From Physella acuta (taxonomy: Eukaryota > Mollusca > Gastropoda > Physidae): 64,000 nt of DNA. A program made the position numbers and the translations under genes. Below the pieces are notes generated by a model that made no database searches, was not told the DNA's origin, and saw nothing but the letters and a program-made list of their open reading frames with translations. The stretch is taken from positions 149,501-213,500 of the forward strand of contig NW_026731953.1 in NCBI RefSeq assembly GCF_028476545.1, given 5' to 3'. Every line of letters starts with the position of its first letter. Position 1 is the first letter of the stretch. Positions 26,603 through 39,300 of this stretch are shown here, in pieces.

Positions 26603-26690
26603 CTTTGGTGTCTGGAAGTTGTGAGTTCTTGGGGTGGTTTCTGTCCTCGTCTGGTCTGGATCAGCTGTTCCTGCCTGCTACTCTAGAACT
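26603..26690 (-). other. Putative non-coding first exon (5' UTR)
   Basis: The exon is read on the minus strand from about 26690 to 26603. It ends CCAAAG then GTAAGAAC, a near-ideal donor with the intron from 26602. The roughly 88-bp stretch has no ATG and carries stops, as expected for a pure 5' UTR. A TTAAATA box lies about 30 bp upstream. The next convincing minus-strand acceptor I saw is at 2523, before the signal-peptide exon. This would give a 24-kb intron 1 holding the giant array. The pairing is inference: other exons could intervene, or this may belong to a different transcript. Confidence 0.45.
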
Positions 26691-26850
26691 GTACAGCGCT
26701 GACTCGGCCCTCGTATTTAAGCTCGGGGAATCTGTCGCTCTGCGCGGCCCGACACAAGTTGCACGGAGGTCAGGAAACCGGTACTACTTATCTGGTGTAT
26801 CTATCCGCGGCGGCTGGTTGCGGCATGGCGAGCCCTGCCGGTGAGGGGGG
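26691..26850 (-). promoter_or_regulatory. TATA-like core promoter for a minus-strand transcript
   Basis: TTAAATA reads on the minus strand from 26720 to 26714, within GAGCTTAAATACGAG. The upstream region to 26850 is GC- and CpG-rich (CGCGGCGGC, GCGCGGCCC), in contrast to its AT-rich surroundings. Position and composition fit an RNA polymerase II promoter for the first exon just downstream. Confidence 0.42.
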
Positions 26851-26920
26851 TGGGGCATATGGGTGGGGGTAAGGGGTGGGTATTGGGGTGGGTATTGGGG
26901 TGGTTTTTTAACTACAACTA
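26850..26920. repeat. GGTGGGTATTGGG short repeat
   Basis: Three to four imperfect copies of a G-rich phrase. On this strand the runs of GGGG could form a G-quadruplex upstream of the putative promoter. Confidence 0.55.
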
Positions 26921-26992
26921 TTCTGATTGGTGACGGGGTGTGGTGGTATAAAATAATGGCACGGGAATATAGAGAGGGGGAGAGTATGGATG

Positions 26993-26994
<2 letters not shown>

Positions 26995-27076
<82 letters not shown>
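26995..27076. repeat. (GA)n microsatellite
   Basis: About 80 bp of uninterrupted GA, a polypurine mirror repeat lying about 275 bp upstream of the putative TATA box on the minus strand. GA repeats are common GAGA-factor-like promoter neighbours. Confidence 0.97.
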
Positions 27077-27080
<4 letters not shown>

Positions 27081-27465
27081 GAGAGAAAACAGAGAATCAC
27101 TGAGTCAAACAACCATCACACATTCAATCAATAAAATACAAAAGTAAAATATCCACCAAACCAAATCCAAGTATCGATTAAGTAAAACAAATTGCCAAAC
27201 TTTTCGCCATTCACAAAGTCACTTTGATGTTATATCTGTTGAGTTAGAAACATTTTAGCTTGGTTCGTGTTTTAGGATTATATTTACTTTGTTATTAAAA
27301 AGCTGAAAACATTTAATTAAAAAGTACGAAACACAGTTGCAGCATATTTGACTATAGCAACAAACGTTTCAACAAATACCTCCCCCACAGTTGGGTCATG
27401 TTGACGAGGGGTAAACGTAATCTTCGACAACAAAACGTCGACTCGCCTCCATCTCCCCACCCCCT

Positions 27466-27487
27466 TGATGACGTCACGTGACCAATT
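27466..27487. promoter_or_regulatory. Composite CRE / E-box / CCAAT site
   Basis: TGATGACGTCACGTGACCAAT packs a CRE (TGACGTCA), an E-box (CACGTG) and CCAAT into about 20 bp. It lies some 750 bp upstream of the putative minus-strand promoter. Confidence 0.4.
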
Positions 27488-27529
27488 AATCTGTGTGGAT
27501 GCTTGGACTTCCCACATCCTGGAATCTGG

Positions 27530-27605
27530 GTTTGGGTTTGAACCGTGGACCTTTTGGTTTCACTCGTACGCTCTAGCGCTGAACAACAACCATTAAAGTA
27601 AACAA
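27530..27605 (-). repeat. tRNA-like SINE head fragment
   Basis: On the minus strand, an A-box-like CGCTAGAGCGTACGAG is followed at the right spacing by the B-box-like ACGGTTCAAACCC. No complete tRNA fold was found. Confidence 0.4.
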
Positions 27606-27679
27606 TCAGTTGAACTAGGAGAACAAAATGTCAGAACGATTAGAAGAAATCACGATCAGCGCCGATAGACTTTTGGACA

Positions 27680-27775
27680 TGTTACGAGTTTAGCCAGGGA
27701 ACCGAACTCGAGACTTTAGAGTTAGAAGACGAATGCTCTACCACACGATACGCCGTACCGAAACTGCTTTATTCA
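27680..27775 (-). repeat. tRNA-derived SINE head
   Basis: On the minus strand, TGTGGTAGAGCATTCG (A-box region) precedes GTCTCGAGTTCGGTTCCC (B-box region). It matches the head of the SINE at 37241-37475 (CTAAC..., GAGTCTC, GTTCG.TTCCC), so the two are likely one family. Confidence 0.5.
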
Positions 27776-30112
<2,337 letters not shown>

Positions 30113-30580
30113 CACAATGTGAGACCATAATGTGAGACCATAATGTGAGACCATTATTTGAGACCACACTGTTAGACCACAATGTGAGACCCTAATGTGA
30201 AACCATAATGTGAGACCATAATGTGAGACCATAATGTGAGACCATAATGTGAGACCATTATTTGAGACCACACTGTTAGACCACAATGTGAGACCATAAT
30301 GTGAAACCATAATGTGAGACCATAATGTGAGACCATAATGTGAGACCATAATGTGAGACCATAATGTGAGACCATAATGTGAGACCATAATGTGAGACCA
30401 TAATGTGAGACCATAATGTGAGACCATAATGTGAGACCATAATGTGAGACCATAATGTGAGACCATAATGTGTGACCATAATGTGAGACCATAATGTGAG
30501 ACCATAATGAGAGACCATAATGTGAGACCATAATGTGAGACCATAATGAGAGACCATAATGTGAGACCATAATGTGAGAC
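30113..30580. repeat. 13-bp minisatellite with a 104-bp higher-order copy
   Basis: About 36 copies of GAGACCATAATGT. The variant block CCATTATTTGAGACC with CACTGTTAGACC appears at 30151 and again at 30255, exactly 8 units (104 bp) apart. The minus-strand open frames here are repeat artefacts. A looser GATGAGATAAAATGAGATT run follows to 30715. Confidence 0.95.
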
Positions 30581-30715
30581 TGCAAAAAGAGATTAGGTAA
30601 AGTGAGATTGGATTAAAATAGATGAGATAAAATGAGGTTAAATAAAAGAGATGATATGAAATGAGATTATAAAAAAGAGATGAGATAAAATGAGATTAGA
30701 TAGAAATAGATGAGA

Positions 30716-31690
30716 TAAGTGTTACCAACGTCATGCTACTCAGTTCTAATTACCGCCCACCACACAGTGAGGTATGAAAAAAAAGACGCGAAATTTCGAT
30801 TCCAGGAGAATCCATACCATATTGATTTGAATTAGCAGCATCACTAACAACGTGATTTGATTTTGACCACTGCTCAATGTAAAAACTCAATAGATGGCGT
30901 AAAGTGGTAAAGCAATACCAATCCCTCCCCCCCACCACCCTCACCACATCGCAGTGAGGCTCTGACATAACACGCCATTTAAATTTGTACAGAGTCTTTC
31001 AGACGAGTCTTTACCCAAACAACGAACAGCTTAAAAACAAATTAAAATAGAAGCCGAAGATTTGCGTGAATCAAGAGGTCACGTGATTGCCGTCGTGGGT
31101 TGGGTTAGTCCGTGCTGTGTGCAGGATTACAACTCCGTCTATGCTCATCGTATTTGTGCTGTCATCTCTCTCTATCACACCCCCCCACTCTCTCTCCACC
31201 GTCTATTCTGATCGTATTTGTGTTTTCATCTCACCCCCCCCCCCCCCACAACGCCCCAGTTCATTGAGATCGGTCGGGTTAGGCAATCGAAGGAGCTATT
31301 AGATATTTTTATTGTGTCTGGTGTTATTAAACTATAATAAGATGTACTTTTAAAAATTTGGCTATATCGTTTTTATAGCGCTTCTAAATATCCGAATAAT
31401 TGTTTTTAATATTATTTGTTACCAGAAAAAAAAATCTCAAAAAAATAAAATGATGGAGCCGTTCTCAGCAAATGGCATCAAATATGGCTCGTCGTCAAAG
31501 ATGACCCAGATTGATTGTTGTGGTCTGGTGAAAGAATGGTAAATTAATTACACGGACCTAGTTCTTGTAGTTGGCCCATACTAGGAAGTTGGCCACAAAG
31601 TTGGCCTCAAGTACTTGTAGGTAGGGCCCTGACAAAACAATGGCCAAACTGTAGCTGACCTAACGTGAGAACTCAGAATAAATACCAACA
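30716..31690. other. Gene-free stretch, possible conserved island near 31450-31560
   Basis: The part at 31450-31560 is complex and balanced, with TCAAAG, TGACCCAGATTGATTG and TAAATTAATTAC words, unlike the flanking simple sequence. C-runs at 31178 and 31239 lie in a duplicated TCTATNCTNATCGTATTTGTG phrase. Confidence 0.3.
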
Positions 31691-31699
31691 TACAGTTAT

Positions 31700-32037
31700 A
31701 CACAATAACATATCAACATACAGTTATACAGTGAAATGAATAAATGGACAGCTCACAATAACATATCAACATACAGTTTTACAGTGTAATGAATAAATGG
31801 ACAGCTCACAATAATATATCAACAAACAGTTATACAGTGTAATGAATAAATGGACAGCTCACAATAACATATCAACAAACAGTTATACAGTGAAATGAAT
31901 AAACGGAAAGCTCACAACAGCATATCAACAAACAGTTATACAGTGTAATGAATAAATGGACAGCTCACAATAATATATCAACAAACAGTTATACAGTGAA
32001 AAGAATAAACGGAAAGCTCACAATAGTATATCAACAT
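31700..32037. repeat. 53-bp minisatellite, about six copies
   Basis: The unit contains ACATATCAACATACAGTTATA and AATGAATAAATGGACAGCTC. Copies differ at a few positions (ACATA/AAATA, GACAG/GAAAG), and the variants alternate as in a two-unit pattern toward the end. Confidence 0.93.
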
Positions 32038-34010
32038 GAGAAGTTTGAATACGAAACGAAAATATTTTAAGAAATGCACAGAACCTATTCAGACCCTTAG
32101 GGGTGGTCTAAAAATCACGAAGGTCTTACGAATACATCTTACATCTTTAATATTCTTACACTGTTATAAGCGTTGGAATATTATAAACATCTAAAAATGC
32201 TAGAGTACAGAATGCTGATTCAGGATTCAATAACCAATTATTCCCTTTAACAAACAATCCTAGCTAAAGTTCTTGGTTTTGTAATGCCGTATTGATGTTC
32301 TAAGAGTCTTTGTTTCGGCGCTTTATATTTTATAATATGTTGTAAGTTGCAGCCATTAGTTAATACTTCCTAACCAGATGTTTCGGCCAGATCTCGTCCC
32401 TTGTTAAGCCACCCATCAACACTAGGACCTACGTACATAGACTGACAGTCAGGTTATAATTGAAGATATTTGACTCCTTTACAACACGGAACTGACGTGA
32501 TTAATGTCCATCAAATTCCTAGACAATGCAGTTTCAAGAAGGCACACCAGCCTATTGGAGATAAGTAAGTCTTGATTTAATGTATCGTTTCATTCTTTCA
32601 AGCATAGGGTATGTTTAGGATATGTTGATGATATAAAATATCCAATATATATATATAGTGATGCTTGTTCACAATTTTTTCAACATACAATTTAATTTAC
32701 AATTTAAAATTAAAATAAATTGGTCTTAGCGGGTGTTAGGTGCGGTAAATGTGACGTTTTGAAGATTTTTAAGTTCTCGGTGTTTTTTAAGACCGTGCCA
32801 GTGATATAGTACTAACGTTTAAAATATTTAAGGCAAAAACGTGGAGAAAATCAATATGATATAGACAGGCACACAGATATTTTTTAAAATTATCACGATA
32901 TACACAAAAGATAAAAAAAATGATCCAAAAGTATGTTGAAGAAATGAGTAGGCTATATTTTACACAAAAATATAGACCGAAAAATATATTACAGAAATAA
33001 ACATGACATGAATAAAAATAAACTCTTATTTTCTTTCGCTTAATAATATAATACTCGTCTGCATAGGAATACAATTAAACTATTGTTAATAAACTACAGT
33101 TTAATTTTAGCATGCCAGTTGAGCTTCTAAAAATGGAATTAAATTCAACTGTCTAGTGTTATTTTAAGCATGCAAGTTTAAACTCATCAACTTGGAATTA
33201 AATTTAACTGTCTGTAGTTTAATTTAAGCACGACAATTTAACTTCTATACATGGATTATAAAGTCAATCAAATTTTATAGTATTGTGATTGACAGTTGAA
33301 CGTGTGTTCTTTATAAAAATAACCAGACAAATTGCATTTTTATCGGCCGTCTTTATCCGGGGTCAAGCGAGATGTTTTCATTAACGTTTTGGAAAAACCC
33401 AAAAAGGCGGTCTGATTTAATTCTGCACTTTTATGACAGGAAGTAGGTCACGTCTGCATTTGACCAGCGTTCTGTAATGTAATTAAACACGGTGTAATGT
33501 TGACAACACATGTGCTCAAATAATTTGTGTCACAGAAATTATTGAAACACTTTGCTGGCTTGTGAGTTTGAAAAGTCCTTATAGTTTTGTGTCTAGCTAC
33601 TAGACATACAACAGTGTGCACTTATTCATCAAGAGATGAGCCAGATGACAAAATTGTGCTTGGAATTCCCAAACAAGACGTCTCCCACACGTCATGACAC
33701 AGTTTTGTCCACAACTAAAGGATGAGTACTATTGTACTTAATGCCACCCAGACAGCATCACCACCAAATATAAAGTAAATCTAATATAAAACAATTTTGT
33801 AGTTTAATATTTCAGAATTCGTGCAGTAATTTCTTTTTAAAACCAAAACGGGAAAATACTTTCATCTCTCCAAAATAAAACCTAATAATATAGGATATTG
33901 ATTGCCGCAGGGAATTAAAAGATAAATTTGGTTTGTTACTGAATCAGGTACTTAACTGCACCATTTAAAACAGCTTTATTGCTCCTCATTTCGTCAGATT
34001 TTGAATTATG
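32038..34010. other. Gene-free AT-rich stretch
   Basis: A threefold phrase TTAATTTTAAGCATGC...AACTTCTA...GGAATTAAATT lies at 33095-33255 (about 63-bp unit). The part at 33340-33490 is more complex, with AGGAAGTAGGTCACG and ATTAACG words, and may be a regulatory island. No gene. Confidence 0.4.
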
Positions 34011-34012
34011 TA

Positions 34013-34437
34013 GACACTCTCTGCCTTATGCTGGCGTGTGGTGTGGACACTCTCTGCCTTATGCTAGCGTGTGGTGTGGACACTCTCTGCCTTATGCTAG
34101 CGTGTGGTGTGGACACTCTCTGCCTTATGCTAGCGTGTGGTGTGGACACTCTCTGCCTTATGCTAGCGTGTGGTGTGGACACTCTCTGCCTTATGCTGGC
34201 GTGTGGTGTGGACACTCTCTGCCTTATGCTAGCGTGTGGTGTGGACACTCTCTGCCTTATGCTAGCGTGTGGTGTGGACACTCTCTGCCTTATGCTGGCG
34301 TGTGGTGTGGACACTCTCTGCCTTATGCTAGCGTGTGGTGTGGACACTCTCTGCCTTATGCTAGCGTGTGGTGTGGACACTCTCTGCCTTATGCTGGCGT
34401 GTGGTGTGGAACATCCCTGTCTTTTGCTGGCGTGCGG
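34013..34437. repeat. 33-bp minisatellite with 99-bp higher-order order
   Basis: Thirteen copies of a 33-bp unit containing CTCTGCCTTATGCTAGCGTG. The unit is a multiple of 3 and free of stops in several frames, so it makes open frames on both strands (for example 33979-34551). A TAGC/TGGC variant follows the order G S S S S G S S G S S G G when read as Gly/Ser, meaning a three-unit 99-bp period on the right. I see no start, splice or signal context for a protein. Confidence 0.95.
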
Positions 34438-34540
34438 GTAACTTTCACGACATATTTCCTCAAGTTTTTAATGAATATTTCGAACAATCCACGATATACT
34501 GAGGCCGCGATAAAAGAACTGCGAAGTAGCGAGGGACGAC

Positions 34541-34830
34541 CAGAGGCGTAGCGACCCTTCCCGGCGCCCGGGGACAAACTTTTCGATTTGCACCCCCCCT
34601 CAAAAACTTTCGATTTGCACCCCCCCCCCTCGAGATTTCGATTTGCACCCCCCCCCCCCCCCTCAAACTTTCGATTTGCACCCCCCCCTCAAACTTTCGA
34701 TTTGCACCCCCCCCTCGAGATTTCGATTTGCACCCCCCTCAACCTTTCAATTTATTTTTCCAACCCATTTTGGCGCCCCCTAAGGTCGGCGCCCGGGGAC
34801 ATATGTCCCCCCCCCCTCGCTACTATACTG
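34541..34830 (+). mobile_element. hAT-type MITE, family 2, with internal tract expansion
   Basis: It starts CAGAGGCGTAGCGAC and ends with a decayed mirror (CTCGCTACTATACTG). Perfect 8-bp target duplications GGGACGAC flank it (34533-34540 and 34831-34838). Inside, a C-run plus TCGATTTGCACCCCCC unit of about 25 bp has expanded to about six copies. It shares GCGCCCGGGGACATATGT with the copy at 40475-40647. Confidence 0.85.
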
Positions 34831-34838
34831 GGGACGAC

Positions 34839-35660
34839 TATACTGAGTTTGTTTGATAGTAAGCACACACAACATTTAACCCTGCACACTTTACAAATTC
34901 TTTTTATGTTTAAAAAAAATTGGATAATTAAATTTAATTGACCTCAGTTAATAACCAATGCTCCTTTCCTTCATTCCTTTGGGGGAAGAGGGCGGGGAAA
35001 GACTTGGCTAGAATGTCCTAAATGTTTACTCTGTTTACTCAATGTTTACTCAATGTTTACTCAATGTTTACCCAATGTTTACTTCTGCAATAAATTCCTG
35101 GGCAACTTATTAATGGTGAAGCGTCAGGTTAATGTTTACATGTGCTAAAAATAAAATCATACTGGGATGTCAGCAAGGATAACATTTCAAAACTTTACAA
35201 AGAAAATCCACATTTCTAAACGTTTTCTTTTTATATTCAGAATTTTTACATGTAGTTTAAAAAATAATTACTGTAAAATAAAATTGATATATGTTTGCAG
35301 ATTTTTTAATTGTTAAAAACTAATCTCTATAGAGTTAAATATTGAAAACTGCAGAAGATCAATTACGTTTTTCTTTTTAAACCGAACTCTAGCTGAGTAT
35401 TGACTATTACGGAAAAGTACGTTCTTCAATAATTTGGTCGTTTTACGTTTTGTGTTGTATTTAATTTACCCTTGTGAACTTTAAGTTCTATTGAGTTAGG
35501 TTTGGAAATTCTGGCTTAAAGTTTCTGCCGGTGTTAGTTGTAGCAGTCCAATGTCCCCGGTTGGGCAGTGAGATTTCCGAAAGTGTTGTCAACGGTGTCG
35601 AATAGAAGAAACTACCTGCACATCGATAACAGCCTCACCACCTCTTGAATCGGCTCTACT
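34839..35660. other. Gene-free stretch
   Basis: ATGTTTACTCA repeats five times at 35022-35083 (12-bp unit). Otherwise AT-rich without features. Confidence 0.5.
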
Positions 35661-35665
35661 GGACA

Positions 35666-35883
35666 ACCGTCTATGTAAGTGCCGTCTAGAAATGGGCCGC
35701 CTACACGTGAGCCGTCTAGATATGGGCCGTCTAGATGTGAACCGTCTAAATTTGAGCCGTCTAAATGTTAGCGCTAGATGTGTTAGCCGTCTAGAAATGA
35801 GCCGTCTAGATATTTGCCGTCTAGAAATGAACCGTCTAGATATGAGCCATCTGTTTGTCAGCCGTCTTTCTGTGAGCCGACTT
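35666..35883. repeat. 15-bp minisatellite built on GCCGTCTAGA
   Basis: About fourteen copies of GCCGTCTAGATATGA variants, several containing the XbaI-like TCTAGA palindrome. The 76-codon plus frame over it (RLDMSRLE pattern) is a repeat artefact. Confidence 0.9.
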
Positions 35884-36290
35884 TCACGTGAACCAGCAAT
35901 TATTTCATGTTACTTTATTTAGTGCTTCTATTTCTCAATGATTATAAATCATAAGAAAATGATCAGCGTGTGATGACTATTCTATTTGCTTGTATGACAT
36001 CTCCTAGCCAGATGGTCCTACAAATTTTCAGGAAATTAGTTACTTTTTGTCTGCTATAATCATACGTCTAGGTCTCTCGGATTAATATCCAGAGATAATC
36101 CAACTAGTTGCGAACAGATGAGTTTGGAAGAGACGACGTCACACTTTCTTGAGCCATCGACAATGTTGTGCACTAATTAAAACAGAATAATTGAGAAATA
36201 TTGGTTCTTCTTCCTTAAGAAAGCCCGCGCTGTGTTTAACCAATAAGCTAATGACAATTTGTTTCTCCTGACAAAAATACTCGCAGGTTT
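35884..36290. other. Gene-free stretch
   Basis: AT-rich and complex; nothing recognised. Confidence 0.45.
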
Positions 36291-36293
36291 CAA

Positions 36294-36452
36294 TTAACAT
36301 CCATACTTTTATGTGGCTAACATCCATACTTTTATGTGGCTAACATCCATACTTTTATGTGGCTAACATCCATACTTTTATGTGGCTAACACCCATACTT
36401 TTATGTGGCTAACATCCATACTTTTATGTGGCTAACATCCATACTTTTATGT
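36294..36452. repeat. 23-bp minisatellite, seven copies
   Basis: GGCTAACATCCATACTTTTATGT-type units, nearly identical; one copy has ACACCC. High identity suggests recent expansion. Confidence 0.95.
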
Positions 36453-36580
36453 AGTTAATGGCGTTGACATAAAACTCCACAACGACATCAATTTTTTTTA
36501 TCTTTGTCACGATAAAGTTTAAGTGCACAGGTCAGCAACCAACGTGGTCTAGTGCTAGGGCAGGCGCAATATGTGGAATA

Positions 36581-36860
36581 GACGAGTAGAGTATAAACAT
36601 ACACAGATGGTACGAGTAGAGTATAAACATACACAGAAGCTACGAATACAGTATAAACATACACAGAAGGTAAAAGTACAGTATAAACATACACAGAAGA
36701 TACGAGTACAGTATAAACATACACAGAAGGTACGAGTATAAACATACACAGAAGGTAAAAGTACAGTATAAACATACACAGAAGGTAAGAGTACAGTATA
36801 AACATACACAGAAGATACGAGTACAGTATAAACATACACAGAAGGTACAAGTACAGTATA
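36581..36860. repeat. 30-bp minisatellite, about nine copies
   Basis: The units share GTATAAACATACACAGAAG, with a variable GTACGAGTACA part; one copy is short by about 10 bp. An A-rich GCGCAACGGAAAAAAACTC tract follows to about 36975. Confidence 0.93.
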
Positions 36861-36975
36861 AATGGTGACCAGAAAGATGCAAAACGGAAAAAAGCGCAAC
36901 GAAAAAAAAAACGCAAAACAAAATGCGCAACGGAAAAAAACTCAAACAGAAAAAAGTGCACACAGAAAAAAAGCC

Positions 36976-37240
36976 TTATTTATTACTACTATAGCGTATT
37001 AAAGTAGCAGACGATAACCTAGCATTGGTCTAAAAACGTCAAGGCAACAAGTGATGGGCCAAGAAATCAGAAACAAATTTACTTCAGTTCTCCCTAAGAC
37101 GCAAGTTTTTTTTTATGATATTTCATACATGTTTTTATGTAAGATAAGGAATTTTTTTTTACCAGGTAATAATGTGTTTTTTTTGTTTGTTTTCGAAACG
37201 ACGCTTTAAGCATTTAGAATATCGAGGATACTATCCATGA
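36976..37240. other. Gene-free AT-rich stretch
   Basis: T-runs only; no feature seen. Confidence 0.4.
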
Positions 37241-37475
37241 AGGGGACTGTAGAATGTTCTAGTTCATACTGACTCTCATGTCCATGGTAATTCCCTCATC
37301 AACATTTTTTCCCGTTCGTACCCAAGACACATGGGGCAGATGAAGTAGAGTCCGTTTACTTAAGAGACTTCGGTATATGAAGGGTGGACTCGACTGACTT
37401 TCACCGGGAATCGAACTTGAGACTCTCGGGTTAGCAGTCTAGTTCTCTACCGGTAGGCCACGCAGTCCCACCCGA
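37241..37475 (-). mobile_element. tRNA-derived SINE, near full length
   Basis: Read on the minus strand, the head has an A box in GTGGCCTACCGGTAGAG and a strong B box in AAGTTCGATTCCC. A body follows with GACTCTACTTCATCTGCCCC, a phrase shared with copies near 38700 and 47070. SINEs of this sort depend on LINE machinery; they carry no gene. Confidence 0.72.
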
Positions 37476-37504
37476 CGACCCATGATATTAAAATCATTTT
37501 CTAG

Positions 37505-37689
37505 TTCTACTGACCATAGCGACCCTTGAATGTCCAAGATGTTCTACTGACCATAGCGACCCTTGAATGTCCAAGATGTTCTACTGACCATAGCGACCCT
37601 TGAATGTCCAAGATGTTCTACTGACCATAGCGACCCTTGAATGTCCAAGATGTTCTACTGACCATAGCGACCCTTGAATGTCCAAGATC
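37505..37689. repeat. 37-bp minisatellite, exactly five copies
   Basis: Five nearly perfect copies of a unit containing CTACTGACCATAGCGACCC and TTGAATGTCCAAGATG, at a constant 37-bp period. It starts just downstream of the SINE. Confidence 0.96.
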
Positions 37690-38034
37690 ACGGCCTTTAG
37701 CAGCGTAATATCTAAGAAAGTTCATGTAAGAATGAAATCTACCCCCCCCCCCCCGTGACATTTATAACCAGGTTTCAAAGCTGCCTTGTGGGATTGATTT
37801 AGAGTTGTGTCATCACATCCATAAAAACAACTTTTGTGTGAACACATCTCTGGTCGATAGACAATGGAAAAAACTAAATCTAATTAAATTCAAGAAAAAG
37901 TGATGAATAAAATCTTATTCTACACATTTTAAACCCGGTTTTAAGATGTGTCTAACATTTTTTAGTTCTCTTGATCCTTAAATAGACTAGCGTGGTATGG
38001 TAAAAGTTCATTAAAAGATAATGAATGAAAAGGT
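37690..38034. other. Gene-free stretch
   Basis: C-run at 37742-37755; nothing else. Confidence 0.4.
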
Positions 38035-38760
38035 AACGAGTGCTTGGCCGATGGTCCGGAGTTCAAATCTCGGTTAAGACTTATGACTGTAGGACGTGTC
38101 TGTCCAACATTCTCTGTTGGTCATCTGACTGTAGGATGTGTCTGTCCAACATTCTCTGTTGGCCATCTGACTGTAGGACGTGTCTGTCCAACATTCTCTG
38201 TTGGTCATCTGGCTGTAGGACGTGTCTGTCCAACATTCTCTGTTGGTCATCTGACTGTAGGACGTGTCTGTCCAACATACTCTATTGGTCATCTGGCTGT
38301 AGGACGTGTCTGTCCAACATTCTCTGTTGGTCATCTGACTGTAGGACGTGTCTGTCCAACATTCTCTGTTGGTCACATGACTGTAGGACGTGTCTGTCCA
38401 ACATTCTCTGTTGGTCATCTGACTGTAGGACGTGTCTCTCCAACATTCTCTGTTGGCCACCTGACTGTAGGACGTGTCTGTCCAACATTCTATGTTGGTC
38501 ATCTGACTGTAGGACGTGTCTGTCCAACATTCTATGTTGGTCATCTGACTGTAGGACGTGTCTGTCCAACATTCTCTGTTGGTCATCTGGCTGTAGGACG
38601 TGTCTGTCCAACATTCACTTGGTCACCTGACTTATGTTGGGGAAAGTAAAGACGTTTGGGCATGGTGCTGGCCACATCATTCAATTATATGCTGAGGTCA
38701 AGAAACATATTAACTCTACTTCATCTGTCCGATGAATCGCTAGGTCTGAAAATGAATCTT
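38035..38760 (+). mobile_element. SINE split open by a minisatellite
   Basis: The head at 38035-38082 has a tRNA-like B box (GAGTTCAAATCTCGG). The tail at 38633-38760 has the family body: GTTGGGGAAAGTAAAGACG, GTGCTGGCCACAT, CTCTACTTCATCTGTCC and AGGTCTGAAAATG. I recall this tail order from gastropod SINEs. Between the two parts lies the 42-bp array at 38083-38628, which appears to have grown out of the SINE body. Confidence 0.68.
38083..38628. repeat. 42-bp minisatellite, thirteen copies
   Basis: 546 bp is exactly 13 periods. The unit contains GTAGGACGTGTCTGTCCAAC and TTCTCTGTTGGTCATCTG. As 42 is a multiple of 3 and the units lack stops in several frames, five open frames of 65-201 codons appear on both strands; these are artefacts. 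Confidence 0.96.
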
Positions 38761-39190
38761 TATTTTTATCCCTTTTTTAAATGATAATAAAAGTCAGTAG
38801 GTATTTGTCTATAACGGAGTTTCTTCATCTAAACCTAATTTTAAGTACAAACACGAACTATTTTTTAAAGACGGTAATTGAATTATCTACGAAAAATCGT
38901 GTGAATGGGAATTATGTCATTAAATAATTTGTAGAAGATGTTAATCATATCAGCAGCATCTAGACCAAGAATATAGCTTGGATGAAGGGTGAATATTGTT
39001 AGTTGGCTACCTCAGAACTTGGGTGAAGTATCTTTTCTTATCGGACTAAATTAAAACTCATGTGGAAAATTAAACCCAAGTTATGCATCCAAGGATAATT
39101 AGGCACCTACGGATTAGGCACTCAAGGATCAGATAAAAAACGATTAGGCACCTACGGATTAGTCACTCAAGGATTAAGCACACAAAGATT
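38761..39190. other. Gene-free stretch
   Basis: AT-rich; GGATTAGGCACCTACGGATT phrases repeat at 39088-39195. Confidence 0.45.
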
Positions 39191-39192
39191 AG

Positions 39193-39300
39193 GCAATAGT
39201 GTACAACATTCACATCAATTCTCTGGGCAATGTACAACATTCACATCAGTTCTCTGGGCAATGTACAACATTCACATCAGTTCTCTGGGCAATGTACATT
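39193..39300. repeat. 31-bp minisatellite, about 3.5 copies
   Basis: CAATGTACAACATTCACATC and AGTTCTCTGGG alternate at a 31-bp spacing. Confidence 0.9.

Noticed and set aside
33979-34551. 190-codon frame (SLPYASVWCGH pattern) as a secreted repeat protein
   Set aside because: 33-bp minisatellite with several open frames on both strands; flanking parts run into a MITE.
36488-36963. Hydrophobic minus frames (YLLCMFILYS pattern) as a membrane protein
   Set aside because: They translate a 30-bp AT-rich minisatellite.
37241-37475. Functional tRNA gene
   Set aside because: A and B boxes are present but the acceptor stem does not pair cleanly, and a SINE body follows.
38040-38649. Five overlapping Cys- or Asp-rich frames as toxin-like or repeat proteins
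   Set aside because: Product of a 42-bp tandem repeat inside a SINE; open on both strands for the same arithmetic reason.
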